DNA of 64,000 nt from Nemopilema nomurai. Taxonomy: Eukaryota; Cnidaria; Scyphozoa; Rhizostomeae; Rhizostomatidae. Under the pieces are notes generated by a model. The model had not been told where the DNA came from. It was given only the letters and a program-made list of their open reading frames with translations, and did no database searches. Positions 11,629 through 24,457 of this stretch are shown in pieces; within the stretch, counting starts at the first letter, position 1, and each line of letters starts with the position of its first letter. The position numbers and the translations under genes are program-made. The DNA lies in contig ML133403.1 in assembly GCA_003864495.1 (NCBI GenBank), forward strand, positions 372,001 through 436,000. The letters are read 5' to 3'.

Positions 11629-14600
11629 TCAGGCCTTTTCATCCACACTGTTGCCATCTTTTGTTCTTCTTGAATCGATTTCGTGCATTCTGCGTAGGAA
11701 AACCAAAATAAGAAATAGAATGAATATATCTGATCAGTAAATAGAATGAACATCAAAGCCATTTTGCGAAGCCATTTTGCGAAGCCATTTTGCGAAGCCA
11801 AATCCTCCTTAATGAAAGTGGCATTTACCAGTCTCTTGGGAACGGTCTCTTGAGGACGGTCTCTCGAGGACGGTCTATTGAAATACCTCTGGGTGTTGCT
11901 TGCAATGTCCGGCTGACCGAAACACTTTTGACTCGTGTAAACGGAAGACCCATTCGTATCACTTTCTACCCGGATGCAAAGTTATCCGACACCGTGTAAA
12001 CGCAGCCTTAGTCTGTCGTGATAACACGGATTTCAGTAGGTCGGGCTGATTTCGGTTCCCAGTGGATCTTTTTACTTAACTGTTTCGCTAATCCGTACCA
12101 CAATTTTTCCAGATTTCACATAACGTTTTTGCGAGTTTAAACGAAATTGCTGCAAGAAAAACATTTCTCGCACTTCCTCCTTCCAAATATCTTTCCTTCT
12201 AAAAGACAAGGTGGCTTGAATGGTTTAAGAGATTATGTCCATGTTCAATTTTTATACCCACATCTAAGTTGAAGCCAAAAACATAGCACGGAGTACCTCA
12301 TCATAAACTCCTTGCACTTGCGCAGGTCTGTGACTGAATACTTCGTCAGGGATACCATTTTGACTGGCCACTCAGGGGTGATCTTCAGGCAACTTCTGGC
12401 ACAAAAAACAGCAGCAGATGCAACCAATGAAGGGAGAAATTGAAGAAAAATGTAATCTAAAAGAAGAAGGTAAAACTCATCAACTCTTTACGATCGATTT
12501 ACTATAAAACAATCACAACCTTGCAAACAAGATTAAAGTTGCATAAAGTTCTAAGATGTATATCCAGGGATCGCGCAGTGGTCCAAAAGTGGGGGACTGA
12601 GTAGCGAACTGGCTTAGAAGCCGGGGCCTGTCCCAGAAAACGTTTTAGGCCACGACCTTTAGCAAGTCGGAAAACGCCCCTTTCAAGAATACTGGCTTCT
12701 TTGCGTCCATGAACAATTTGCGTTCAAAAAATTTCAAGTAGCTACTATGAAAAGATGCATATATCATTACAGCCAAACAATTAGCAAAAGCCTTTTCAAA
12801 TCAAATTGTCAAGTAAGCGCTTGATTATTTGAACATCATGCTCATAGGTGCTATAAGCAGTCCTGTGACATTTTGAAGCTTCGTGTTGCCTTAGATATTC
12901 GAGAGAATACTTCCAGTTGGAGAATTCAGACATGGTAAAGAATCTTCTTTGTTCTTCTGTCCTCCTATGTTCTGCCTCGGATAGACAGTATCATTTTGAT
13001 GAAGCCATGAAAAGTTTTGCACCACAAAGTACCAAAATCTCGACATGAGCGAAATTGTTTTCCAAATTTCGTTTTTAGAAAGCTCGTTTTTATCTTAATA
13101 ACTAACTGACGCAGCAAAAGAATGCATAGATCTAAAGGCTATGTTTCTGCATGCTAGGATGCACTGTGAGCTGATAATAAATAATTCTATACACTGGTTT
13201 AGAAGAGTTGGCTGAGTTCCAGCTGGGGTTGCATCCAGAGAAATCTTGTAGCAAAAATTCATACCAAACAAGAGCAAGCCAACTGAGAATTTGCCAGTTC
13301 CAAACTGAGGATTTGCCAGTTCCTAAGATAATGCTTTGATTATGCATGCTGAAGTTATCACAGCTGACACAGATTTGTTTGCAAGTTTTTTTTCTTCATT
13401 GCCATCCATTAATTTTCATGAAAAAATTAAAGTTTCCATAGCCTAATGGCTGCAAGGTCCATAGGTATTACAATACCTTCCTGCAGGGTACCCACAAAAG
13501 AGGTAATGGGTTAGCGAAAAAGAGTCAGCTCAAATCTTTTTTGAGAAGATGGCACAATTCTTTGTTGCTCAATCTCAACCAGAAAAAATGTCAGAAGTGA
13601 AACTGTCACTAAGACCAGCCTTCCACCTACATCCTTTTCACAGCTCCAAGGGGATACAAACATTTGGGATTTTCTGAAACCAAATAAGACTTTCTGGAAA
13701 ACACATTATGATTCTTTATGAACACTTACCTTGCAAGGATACCTCGACAAAATACTTTGCATACTTCTTCAAGTAACATCTTGCTTGGACTACGGACAAA
13801 ATTTCTTCCCCAGCATGAAGGTCATCTTTTGACAGGCTCTCAAGTGCATAGAAATCTAAAAAATTTGCAGCTGTTGGAAGAATCAATTTCCAATTCAGGC
13901 ATCTTGAAATTTTGATTTCCATGGAAATGAACTCATGGATAAGAAAAGATTCATTGCAGAACTTTTTCAAGATTGATACTTTTGGTATGTTGTCTTCACA
14001 TTCACCAATTTTCGCTGCAAAATAAAAAGATTATGCTAAAGCCATTGCTAGAATTCTAAAATCAGTGGTTTATTTCAAAACAGATGCATCCAGAAGAAAT
14101 CTTTACTGACATCTTCTTCTATTACTGGCATGCACTGCTTTTGCTTTTTAGAAATAAATTTCCTCAGAATCCAGGTGAGGATTTTCCTTAAAAGCATTTG
14201 AATTTCCAGTGAATTAACATTCATCTGAATAAACTTGAATGAAGCCTTGACATACAAGGCAAAGTTTCAATACAAATCAAATAGCTTTGCAAGCTTACAA
14301 GCTAAAAACAAGATTTCACAAGTTCATTTCATCAAAAATAAATAAACCATGATCAGGAAAAACAAGAGTATGATTTTATCCAGAGTCAAGAAGTTTACCC
14401 TGTGAAATAAAAAGCATAAATGCACAATATAAAGGAAAAACTATAGCTTCAACTCAATCAAAAAAAAGCTGGCATAAACAAAATATGAAATGGCATGCCT
14501 AAAACATGAAACTAAAGAAAATGCTATTTTAATTGTCAATGCATATCACTGGATGTCTTCCTTGTTGATTTGCTAGACAAGCATGGGCTCTAAGAATTTC

Positions 14601-16189
14601 AAATGAAACTATAGATGTAACATGAGCCTGCAAAGACATGGGTAATGAGCACTATCCACTGTTTCTTATCTTAACCAGCAACTACATGGAAAAACTGATA
14701 ATCTTGGCCAAGTGGCAGTAGAGATTGCTTAATCACCATGCTTAGAAGAAACCACATGTACAAATGAGGGTTCAGTTGCTTTAGTTGCAGCCCCTGTAAA
14801 ACCACCTGCCTGTTTGTTGGCAAAGGCTTGCTCCCTGTGAACTAGCATGCTGACAGCTGATCAAATCAAGTAATACTTTATTTATAAATGAGATGAACTA
14901 AAGTGCTCCCCAAAGTACTCAAACTATCTGTTAGTAAAACCATTCATACTATCAAAAGAAAGAAAGAATCATATTAAAATACCTGACATCTTGAAGACAT
15001 TGCTTGCTTTTCACTGATTCAATAAAATCTTAACTGACTAGCCCAGCCTATTGTGAGTATATTGGGACATGGTGATTGACAAACCCCTTTTTGCAATAGG
15101 CTAAAGCCAATTGCTTAACCAATGTTTATACTAAAAGGGCTGTTTTGGGCTAACTTTTGAAACATAGCATTAGTTTGGGCTGCAAAACAATGGCTTTGAA
15201 AAACAAATTTTACTTATAGTTGAATGTGTTTATCATGTGTTATACATCATAGTTATGATGATGCACTACAATGGACAATAACAATGGGGAAACTCTTGAG
15301 CTCCAGTCCTCAGGTATGGTCAACATTCACAGGAAACTATGATCTGCCACCAGTAAACACCCTCTTAAATGGTAGGTCAATTTTACCATAAAATGCCTTT
15401 TATGTTTTGTTACAATTTTTACAATTTTCTAGAAAAAGTAAATCAAGTTACAATCGCATTCTATCAAAAATAAAATTTGGAAATCATTTGGAAATAAGAA
15501 ATGGCTAGAATTGTCTTGCGTGATTATAGACAAAACTGTATTTTAACATACTGGGTCTGATACCTGCACATATAGTTTTTGCATTAAGACCAAAGAACTG
15601 CATGCCATTCTGATCTTCGCCACACTCAAGGCCCGATTTACTTAATTTTCCATCTTAACCCAACTTTGGCAATGTTTCAAATTTCACTTTGAAGTGCTTT
15701 TAAGCAGCATCGTGACGGTAATTTATTGCATATATCATACGTAACAGTCTGTAGGTCGTCGAGAAAGCTCACTTTATTTCCATCACATTGAAGATTGCGT
15801 TTCAAACTTGAAATCCCCCTCAACAATTGTCTTTCTGAACCAAAAAAAATCAGAATCGGGAAAACCTAGAAGCTGGGCAAATAGAGGAATCAGTCAAATA
15901 TCCTACCTGCCAACGAGAGACAACACAAAGCCAGCATATTCAACTGAGATTCCAGTAGTAGTTCGTACTTGTCCATTACATGATCCAAGTAGCGGACAGC
16001 CAAGTGAACCACCTCTTGTACCAGGCCTAGCTTTTCACCTATTACTGCCAGCCAGTTCACAAGGAATTTTCGGTAGCATATCTGCGGAGATCTCGAACGA
16101 TACACTGGCAATTCAATTTCGCGAATTTTCAGGTTTGAATGAACATCTTGCGCTAATTGTGTCTGCCACCATTTCTCAGTATCAAGCAT
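11629..16189 (-). CDS. CCNJ: Cyclin J-like protein, four exons
   Basis: Cyclin J is a nuclear, metazoan, cyclin-box protein that can partner CDKs. Exons on the minus strand: 15907-16189 (ATG 16187-16189), 13730-14014, 12297-12456 and a tentative last exon 11629-11689. Exon 1 encodes MLDTEKWWQTQLAQDVHSNL, matching the cyclin J start (WW..QLA.DIH), then ICYRKFLVNWLAVIGEKLGL and HLAVRYLDHVMDKYELL. Exon 2 gives LAAKIGECEDNIPKV, LNWKLILPTAANFLDFYALE and CYLKKYAKYFVEVSLQ. Exon 3 gives DYIFLQFLPSLVASAAVFCA and the second cyclin fold. Exons 1-3 are firm. The last exon rests on a good acceptor (CCTACGCAG) joined to a weak donor (GTACTC); it keeps frame and gives 262 aa in total, shorter than vertebrate cyclin J (about 370-380 aa), which has a long C-terminal tail. 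Confidence 0.85.
11755..11797. repeat. 13-bp tandem repeat GCCATTTTGCGAA, three copies
   Basis: Three perfect copies and a partial fourth lie within cyclin J intron 3, just upstream of its tentative last exon. The unit resembles the 13-bp repeat in a DHX15 intron near 53.85 kb. Confidence 0.85.
14015..15906. other. Cyclin J intron 1
   Basis: AT-rich intron of about 1.9 kb bounded by a GTAGGA donor and a TTTTGCAG acceptor on the minus strand. No repeat or nested gene recognised. Confidence 0.6.
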
Positions 16190-18363
16190 TTTATTTTATG
16201 TAGCAATCCTAGATCCTTCCCCTTGTCAGCCTTTCAATGTGCCATCGTGCAGTCACTCTAGGCATCCAGTTCACACCAGGTTCGGTATAATTAATTGCTC
16301 ATTGCACGTTCATTGTGCAAATTCATGCCGTAAAATAATTTGGATTTCGCACGCAAGTCAATCCCAAAACGAGGTTTACATACGAGCGAGGCGAGCATCA
16401 AGAGCCACTGGTTGGAATCTCAATGAATAGTGTATAGCAAATACCGTAATACTTCGAGTAAACGCCCGGGGCATTTATTTAATTTATTTGACATCTAAGG
16501 GGGCTTTTATTTAAAGTGGAGGCGTTTTATTGAATTCCTTCACTCTTACTAGACAATATGTTTAAAAGCATCTAATGATGATCGCACTTAGCGTGAAACA
16601 CTGAGCAATAACTAAAAAAGTCTGGTTCCATAAATATAAATCCAAAAACACAATCAAATAAAATGATATTGCCAGTGTCTAAAAAATGGCATATTGAAAA
16701 CATGCTTCCGTCTAATTATTAGTAGAAGTTGGCTTTGGCACCCTTCAAAAAATTGTCATCTGGTTTCATTGTGGTAGGCTATCAAGGGTCAGTAGCAGTT
16801 TTCAGCAAACCAACATATCTGCGCACCCCCAACATTCATATTCGTTACTGCTTACATGCCAAACCCCAACAATTTGCGGGAGGCCCCCGATATTTTCACT
16901 TGATATCGACATCTCAAACACTACCATCCTTTTCAGTGAAAGAATCTCGGACTTTTAAGAGCTTTAGAATCTCTTGTTAGAACTTTTTTCGCTAAAATAC
17001 ATTTACGCAATAAACCTGTAAGAGTATTTCAATTTATACCAAGGGATATACTCAGGTAACATTTTATGCAAGATACACTCATTTTCCTTGTTGATTTTTC
17101 TTATTTGTTGATGTGATAAATCTCAACAATCTCAAGTGAGAATGTTGGCATGTATGTTAGTTGTAATAATTATTGGTATATTTTCATCTTGTCAATATAG
17201 GTTGTTTATACCTAAAATTATGTGAAAATCAGTTTGAAAATTCCCTTTCACAAGTGTAGATGTGAATAAAAAACATTCCTGCTTTGTGCACTGGTCTTTC
17301 TTTTAATAGAAAAATTATGAATTATCCAACAGCTCTTGAGAACAACACAATGTTTACTTGAGTCAGAGCTTTTTTCAGTGCAACTTGAATTAGATTTGTC
17401 AGTACAATCTTAGTTTCTTGGATAACTGAAGTCAAAAAAGAAAGAAAATAGAAAAACACCTATCTGTAGCAGGTAAATGTGGAAATTCTGGCAAAGTGAA
17501 ATCTCTATCTACATTGATACAGGGAAAAACATGGTAAACTAAGATAAAGCAACCCTTACTTCTGGTGTGTATGAATATGCAAAGAAAATAGTAATAATGC
17601 CACATGGCCTCCATCTGCCTGTAATATGCCCCAGACATCTCATCATACTAGATATAGCAAGCTAGGCCATTAGCAAGGACAAATTCAAATATATTGGACA
17701 GGCCAAAATGAATATATCCTTACTGCTTGTAATTAGCTTTATCAATAAACAAATTTTTGCTGTTGCCTTTAAATATACTGACAACATAGATGTCAATTTG
17801 ATTGCAAACTCTTTACAAAAGTCTTCAACTGAAAATCTATTTACCAAGACCTAGTAAATGGATACAATACCATGAACTTTTCTCGACCAAGTGGCCTACA
17901 CATCAAAATTAGCCTTCACAATGTCGTTTCAACATCCTGCTCCTTGGAGAACTGGTGGGTCGGATCACTCAGTTAATCTACTAAAGGAACATAATTATTG
18001 CAACTCTAACAAAAGCAGCACTTTATTCCAGGATGACTAAAATTCCAGTGTTATTTGATTACAATAAGAGAGTAAAACCGCAGGTTCCTTTTGAGGTCGC
18101 CAATAGAATAAACAGAGGGCCTTTGTCTGGGGTCGAACAATAAAGAAAGCCGTCTTCCATTCTTCCCGCACATCTTCACAAAGATCGCATATGTTTTATC
18201 AATCAACGTATTGTCAAAAAAGGCCTTCTGATTATGCTTTTGCACCCCAAAGTCAACAAAACATATATGCACTGAATGCAAGGAAATAGTCAATTAAAAA
18301 TGGTAATTAAATTCGCTAAATATCTACCTATGTACATTAAATTCCCCCTAAATTTACTAAGAA
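16190..18363. other. Intergenic spacer between cyclin J and the Sox gene
   Basis: Holds the cyclin J promoter side and the probable Sox 3' UTR. All ORFs are under 85 codons without motifs. I see nothing further. Confidence 0.5.
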
Positions 18364-19551
18364 TCAGTTATCGATTTTGTTCGGTTCTCGATTAACTTCA
18401 AAACATTCTCCCCCAGCTGTTTTGACCTGCGCCGTTTGCACCATGTCCGTCCCTTGATCAAGGACAGTTTTCTCTCCGATTTGGTTTGCGACATGTACAG
18501 TTGCTTGCACGTTTTGCTGCTCAATCTTTTCCGGCTTGTTTTGAGAATCGTTCTCCTTGGAGTCGCTGTCCCTAGATGTCGTTTGAGTTTGTGTTTCGAC
18601 CGTTCTTTGCTCCAAATTCGTCACAGCTGCAAAGCTATGGTGGGGTGACTGTATGACAGTGGGGCCAAACATCCCTCCGCTAAAAGGCTGTCTCAAAATG
18701 TAAGCCGGGGTGTGGACAGCTTGGACTCCGGTCATTCCGTGAACGGGTATAGCAACAGGTTGAAATATTGCCGTCGATGTGGCAGGAATAGGGACGGTAA
18801 CATACGTTGGGTATGATGGGTTGACTGGACTACCCAGAGAGCTAAAATTCGACACAAGTGGAGGAACCGGTGGGACCTGTCCAGGAGGAACAATTACTGA
18901 CCCTGGAGTGCCCGCAGTAAAAATCGTTGGCGAGTAAACTTGTTTGCCCGCCATAGTAGGAGTACTGACCTTCATGTCCAACGTTCCATCTTCTCTTTGC
19001 TTGCTTTCCAGCTGACTATGCCACGGAATAGGTGCGACAAACGAAGGTTTACCGATGTTCGTCATCATGGAAGGTGCGCTATATGTCCGCTTTCCTACAC
19101 CTTTTAATTTAGGCCTTCGCCGCGGCCTGTATTTGTATTCTGGATGTTCGTTTTTATGGCGCCTATCCAACCTTGCTGCCTCTTCGACGTAAGGTTGTTT
19201 GTCGTCCACAGATAGCATTTTCCATAATTTTCCGAGCATTTTACTCAATTCAGCATTGTGTAAGTGGGGATACTGCTCTGCTAGCTTTTTCCTTGCAGTT
19301 TGAGCCCATACCATAAATGAGTTCATGGGTCTTTTGACTCGACTCGATTTCTGGTCTATAAATCCTGACATGTTGTTGTTTGACATCGTTGGTAACGTGT
19401 TTGCCTCCTCTGTTTGCGACGACGTTGTCAACCTGAGGAGTTCCTCATCGGATGCCAAAACAGTTGCTGTCGGAGCAACATTGGCAATCGAAGGTAGTTT
19501 GTCATGTTGCGTATTGGCATCATATTGAGCATGTGGTTGATCTGCCGCCAT
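18364..19551 (-). CDS. SoxE-like HMG-box transcription factor, single exon, 395 aa
   Basis: ATG is at 19549-19551 and the frame is uninterrupted to the stop. The HMG box covers residues ~71-148: [60 protein letters not shown], then [12 protein letters not shown]. The RPMN motif marks Sox proteins. The [12 protein letters not shown] stretch and YKYRPRRR tail are nearest to groups E and F as I remember them. It would bind and bend the AACAAT-type minor groove in the nucleus. Basic clusters at both box ends look like the usual nuclear localisation signals. Outside the box the protein is low-complexity: S/T/N-rich N-terminus and a proline/valine-rich middle ([19 protein letters not shown]) typical of activation domains. 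I see no clear vertebrate-type SoxE dimerisation domain before the box. Group assignment is tentative; Sox identity is secure. Confidence 0.93.
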   Translation of the reverse strand: MAADQPHAQYDANTQHDKLPSIANVAPTATVLASDEELLRLTTSSQTEEANTLPTMSNNNMSGFIDQKSSRVKRPMNSFMVWAQTARKKLAEQYPHLHNAELSKMLGKLWKMLSVDDKQPYVEEAARLDRRHKNEHPEYKYRPRRRPKLKGVGKRTYSAPSMMTNIGKPSFVAPIPWHSQLESKQREDGTLDMKVSTPTMAGKQVYSPTIFTAGTPGSVIVPPGQVPPVPPLVSNFSSLGSPVNPSYPTYVTVPIPATSTAIFQPVAIPVHGMTGVQAVHTPAYILRQPFSGGMFGPTVIQSPHHSFAAVTNLEQRTVETQTQTTSRDSDSKENDSQNKPEKIEQQNVQATVHVANQIGEKTVLDQGTDMVQTAQVKTAGGECFEVNREPNKIDN

Positions 19552-20703
19552 TTTTGTCGCCGATCAGAGCACAATGTTCGACAATGAACAACTGGTGAAG
19601 AGGTGTTGTCGATTGTGTTAGCTTCTTTTATTCATTTGTTTCTATGCTCCTTTAAATTTGCATAATGATTGTCCCATGTTTAATTGTCCTCGAGGCCTAT
19701 TATTCCAATTTGCCTAACAATAGTATTTCAATCCTTATGTTAAAAGTCTTTTGTTTGAATGTTATTTCTTGACCAATCAGCTTTCTGCTATGCTTTTTCT
19801 ATTCGAATCATGTGACTGTTGGCATTCTAGGTTTGCATAATCAATTATCCCCGTGGATTCTTTTCTTTTCAAGAGCCAATCACATGCGACTCTCCTATTT
19901 TATTATTCAATTCAACACAAAACCACCAATCATAGGAGGCCTCTTGTCTCCGCTTTCATTCTTCTCTGTTTTCTTTTCAGTGCGCTGCATAATTAACATA
20001 ATAGTCATTGTTTGCATAAGAATTGGAATTGTTTGATTGGCTCTCTGTGTGACCAGGTGACTGAGACCCTTGGCAATGCGCCTACGCAGTTCTTAAAAAC
20101 AAAGCTGTTTCGCGGGCACCTGTCCTGGACACCTGCTGGCAGAATCAAGTTGCTCAAAATAATTTATTTGCTTTTGAGCAATATATCCGAAAAGGTTTTG
20201 AGCTTAGTAATTTACAAACAGAGAGAAAATTCCGTTTTCCTTTTATATATCATAAAAATGGGAAAGAAGACTTCGAGAAAAAAATTCATAATTTGAATAT
20301 GAAATGATTTTGAAACAGGAAGTTAATGCTTAGTGTATGCTTTAGGCTTATCTTTGCAAGTTATTTCTGGCTGATTTTTCATTTTAAAAGTTATCGAGTG
20401 TGCCCGAAAATTTAATTGTAATAATTCTTATTTTATTGCGTTATTTAATTGCGTTCTATTTTCAAATAAACCTGACCCATGACTGTAAAGCATAATATTT
20501 GATTTCGGTGCAAACTTTTTTCCAGATCTGTTTCATTAGAATGCAGCCCCTTTCCCCTAAAAGCGAAACTGATACAGAATAAAAAACTAATGTTGAAGAA
20601 ATTGAAGTTGTCGACTGTTATTACTTTGATGCCTCTTTGGTTGTTTCTTTGGAGGGAGATGGCTCTGTATTTAAAGATAGCTCTATAGCTCTGTACCCAT
20701 TCG

Positions 20704-20896
20704 CAGGGCCGCACTTGTGACTGCTGGGGCCCTGGACCCAAAGTTAACGAGGCCCCCTAAAATATGCCAAAGTAGCTCGTGTCATGCCACCGAATTCGTA
20801 AATAGCACTTTATATAGGTTTCACGATTTTGCTTGGGCCCCCATTAAAAACCTTATGGGCCCGGGCCCAGTGGCCCCATGGGTAAACGAGTCACTG
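20704..20896. mobile_element. Possible short hAT-like non-autonomous element (MITE remnant)
   Basis: A GC-rich island of ~190 bp in AT-rich DNA begins CAGGGCCGCACTTGTGACTG and ends, read on the minus strand, CAGTGACTCGTTTACCCATG. Both ends then share a TGGGGCC/GGGGCCA block. CAG-starting, G-rich imperfect inverted ends are typical of hAT elements. No convincing 8-bp target duplication is visible, so the call is tentative. Confidence 0.35.
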
Positions 20897-21639
20897 CGCA
20901 ATCAGTCCCCATAGACCCAAAGGTAAATTGCTCATCATATGACATCAGAACTTCTAATTTCACATATTTTCATTGCAGACTTTCATGGCTATAAATTGGA
21001 ATTTTCGTACTTTGATTTTCAGGAAATTTGATTAAGTTCTCTGGAATTTAACATGAGGTCAAGTATCAGGTTCTTTGACAGCAAGATTGTGATTTTGCGT
21101 CTTCTTGCCACAAAATTGTTATATAATGTATTTTCACAAAATCATGTGTATCCGTTATTTTGTATGTAGAATGGGTAAGAAGTTGGCTTTCTTAAGATCA
21201 AACACCAGGTCACTCACTACCAGTGACGTAAGATGAGTAGAAATGAAAGGTTGTATTTTGATACAAGTACCTATGCATGGAAAGCGTTCTCTTTAGTATA
21301 TGTGCAATACTGCTCAAAACTATTTTCTAGACCTCGTTAATTAATGGGATTGCCTTCAGATAGTCAAGTGTTCCATTCTTTATCAAGCCACTACTACGGG
21401 GATGATCTTAGTTTTTATGTGCCACATCTTCTCTGTTTCAATAATAATAATGACAATGATCATACGAATAATGAAAATACGAATATTTATGCGGGAGTTG
21501 ACACTTCAACATGTAGTGCCGAATTATCAATTTTTAACACTTTGTACTTTGATAACGTAATGAATAATTTCGACGACACATGATTATTATTAATATTGTC
21601 ATTATTTTTACTATTGCTATTGCTTTTAATATTATTTTC

Positions 21640-21697
21640 ATTGCTAGTGAGCTTATTGCTAGTAAGCCTATTGCTAGTAAGCTTATTGCTACTCACA
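21640..21697. repeat. 15-bp repeat TTATTGCTAGTAAGC, about four copies
   Basis: Imperfect head-to-tail copies next to an AAT/ATT-rich simple tract. Gives an SNKLT peptide repeat on the minus strand that is not a gene. Confidence 0.75.
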
Positions 21698-22904
21698 CCA
21701 AGGTTTTCTTACCATCAGTACCACCTTAGTAGTCTACGTTGCACGAGATAAGCTTGGTGGCCTTTACAGGTCAAATACGTAATTCGCTTTAACTATTTCA
21801 TGGCCTAACTGCTCAATGATTGTTTACATTGTGGATCAACTTTTAAATGTGTGCCCTGATAGCTACTCCTGCCAAGAGCTTAAACTTAGAGTCAGCGCAG
21901 AAAATTTCAAGGTAAAATGGACCATTTAAACGACATGGACCAGCAGATAATTAGTAGAACGTACATGTAGAGAGGTTTGTTCCCAAATATTGCAGACGAA
22001 AAATAGAAAAGATTCGATCAGCAACACCATAGTCAATGTAGGACACCTTGAAAACGCGGCAGCAACTAACTGATACATTTGGTAGAGCATAGAAAAAGGG
22101 GAAGACAGTGTGTAGATGGGGAAAGCACCATGTGGCCTAACAAGGGGGTGATACAAACGGGGGGTAAGCTGTGTTTTTATGGATATTGTTAAGACACCCA
22201 CTATATACAGGCAAGCAGCCTATGGTAGAAGCGGTAGCCTCTTCGAAGGAGAGTAGCCCAAAGAAAGCATCTGAGACAGTGTAGGAAAATTGCAACATAC
22301 ATCGATTTAATTTGAAGAGACTACAAATTTCAATTAACAGCTGGGGAGAACAACGCGATTATGCTTTTAACAGAACGGTAACCCGTGTCTCCTAGAATTA
22401 AAATTAATCAGTTCTCAGCGTTTTATTAAGATATTTCTCATACAATAGTTTTATTCATTGAATATATTTATTTAACTCTTGCGACACATACAATTTCGAT
22501 ATTGGCAATCATTCGAATCCAGCTGTGCTCCTTTTATCGTTGTTTTTCAGATGACAACATTCGTTTTTCAGACTCCATTCATTTTTCAGATGTAATTGAT
22601 CAAAATTGAACAAAGTTAATCTTCTTGTCATCTTTTTATTTACGCAGACAAACTTTTGTGCTTTGAATTAACCTTGTTGTAAACGACATAAACTATGTTT
22701 TATCTTGCACCCGAATGATCCAATTAAATGCTCTAGCATCGATACCATGATATTTCAGTTAAAAATTTGCAATGGCTTATAATTGTTTTGTTAGTGCTTG
22801 CGTAAACTGTTCACCTTAGTTGCTAGGCATTTCAAAATTTTGGGAAGACAATTTGTCACATGATCTCTAAACATTTAGAAAGGCAAAAGAAACCTCTACA
22901 GATA

Positions 22905-23015
22905 CCTAAGCAGTGTCGTTGTCTAATATGCACCTAAATAATGTCATTGTCTAATTTGCACCTAAATAATGTCATTGTCTAATTTGCACCTAAATAATGT
23001 CATTTTCTAATTCTT
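22905..23015. repeat. 28-bp tandem repeat, about four copies
   Basis: The unit contains AATGTCATTGTCTAATTTGC followed by ACCTAAAT. First and last copies are diverged. No ORF. Confidence 0.85.
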
Positions 23016-23315
23016 TCTGAATGACTCGCAAAGGAAACTCGCCTCAGGGTCTTACTCATTAAAAAAAATAAAGATTTGAACATACCTAGGGAGGAAGAGG
23101 CATTCTAATAGTCTGTAAAATGACAGTTGTCAAAAAGCGTTAGCTGCATGGGTACATCGAATGTAGATATAAAAGCATGGGCAAGTTCTTGCCTGGAATG
23201 CATCTCTGTTGGCTTTCGATTGCGTCTTGCCCGACTGACAATGTGGAGGAGCAGCATCTTACTTCCGTGATAAACATCCAATACACTTTCACATTGAAGC
23301 ACGTCTTCGATCTGA

Positions 23316-23396
23316 TTGCTAGGCCGTTTCAGCTCATAGCCCGCTTCAGCTCATAGCCCGTTTCAGCTCATAGCCCGTTTCAGCTCATTGCCCCAT
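23316..23396. repeat. 17-bp repeat TTTCAGCTCATAGCCCG, about four copies
   Basis: Head-to-tail copies just downstream of the GPCR stop codon (minus strand), so probably in its 3' UTR or immediate 3' flank. Confidence 0.85.
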
Positions 23397-23419
23397 TCGA
23401 ATGCCGTCCCTTTCTTCTG

Positions 23420-24457
23420 TCACTTGGAGGAGCGAGTACCGGCCACAGCCCCCACTTGTGCACTTTGGCTCTCGCGCAACATCTGATTCTTAGATGTGTA
23501 AATGACGGTTGCGTTCAAATTACTTTCCCGTCTTGATCGTCCCAACAGCTCGATGAGCGCTGTCCTGAAGCGCTTTTGCAGCAAGCTGTAAATAAACGGA
23601 TTCACAGCACTTTTCAAGTAAACCGTCCACTTCATCGACACGAGGAGGGCTGGAGACAAGCTTAAGACCGAAGTGTTGCCAACCAGCTCCATTACCCGTA
23701 GGATGGAATATGGCAGATGACAGATTAAGAACGCCCCGATAACAAACGAGATTTTGATGGCCGTCCTCGCTTCCCGCTGCCGAAATGTCTCTTTGCGTAG
23801 CTTACGGTGCTCCGAGGCGAAGACTGATATGACAGCGACGGCAATTCGTCTAGAATGTGAGCGTGCGACGCGAAATACGTAGAAGTAGGTGACCAGAATG
23901 ACGATAAGCGATAACCCGATGTTCATCACAATCGATACCCACATGTAGGCCATGAAAGTCTTGGTGTATTGGACTGAAGGGAAGCCGCAATAACTGTAGC
24001 GCACGTTTACCACGAACCAGTTCTTGCAAGCGGGCACAATGGCAAACACCGTGGCCTGGACCCAAACATAAGCGGCCATTTGGACAGCATGGGTGACAGT
24101 CATGCGGGCCCTGTATACCAGTGGCTTCATCACTGCCCCCCAGCGGTCAAGGGAGATGACGGCAAGAGTGAGGATGGACGCAAAACTGAACAGCGTGCCG
24201 AAGAGGCCGTTCACTTGGCAAAGGGTGTTCGAGTGTAGCCATTTCCCGTAGATGACGATTTCAAGGGAGAAGGGCATGACAAAGACTAGGTTGAGAAAGT
24301 CGATGATGGCAAGGTTGCCGATAAATACACTCGCAATGTGTTGCCTAATGGCTTTGTTTCTGCAGACGACAATCAACACGAGAAGGTTCATAATGGAACC
24401 CGCGGCTATGACCACGCTGAGCACAACCGCGAAGGTTGTTCGGGTTATGGCGTTCAT
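23420..24457 (-). CDS. Rhodopsin-family (class A) G-protein-coupled receptor, intronless, about 345 aa
   Basis: A seven-helix plasma-membrane receptor. I start at ATG 24455-24457 (MNAITRTTFAVVLSVV); the frame stays open upstream without another ATG, so an extra 5' exon is possible. Counting from that ATG: TM1 has GSIMNLLVLIVV; TM2 has GNLAIIDFLNLVFVMPF (the LxxxD motif); Cys80 and Cys157 are placed for the TM3-ECL2 disulfide; TM3 ends SLDRWGAV, with DRW (104-106) in place of DRY; TM6 has FLICHLPYSIL, with CHLP for the usual CWxP; TM7 ends NPFIYSLLQKRF, a perfect NPxxY plus helix 8 (286-297). The tail is Ser/Arg-rich. No diagnostic ligand-pocket residue lets me name a subfamily. Intronless class A receptors of this size are abundant in cnidarians. 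Confidence 0.93.
   Translation of the reverse strand: MNAITRTTFAVVLSVVIAAGSIMNLLVLIVVCRNKAIRQHIASVFIGNLAIIDFLNLVFVMPFSLEIVIYGKWLHSNTLCQVNGLFGTLFSFASILTLAVISLDRWGAVMKPLVYRARMTVTHAVQMAAYVWVQATVFAIVPACKNWFVVNVRYSYCGFPSVQYTKTFMAYMWVSIVMNIGLSLIVILVTYFYVFRVARSHSRRIAVAVISVFASEHRKLRKETFRQREARTAIKISFVIGAFLICHLPYSILRVMELVGNTSVLSLSPALLVSMKWTVYLKSAVNPFIYSLLQKRFRTALIELLGRSRRESNLNATVIYTSKNQMLRESQSAQVGAVAGTRSSK

Larger units (their letters stand above)
19552..22900. other. Gene-free spacer upstream of the Sox gene
   Basis: No coding region with recognisable motifs in about 3.3 kb. It includes a possible small hAT-like element and short simple repeats, listed separately. As the 5' flank of a developmental regulator it may hold enhancers, but no specific site can be called. 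Confidence 0.4.

Noticed and set aside
23420..24457. Opsin identity for the GPCR because of a lysine in TM7
   Set aside because: The lysine (in VYLKSAVNPFIY) is four residues before the NPxxY asparagine, whereas the retinal-binding lysine of opsins is six before it.
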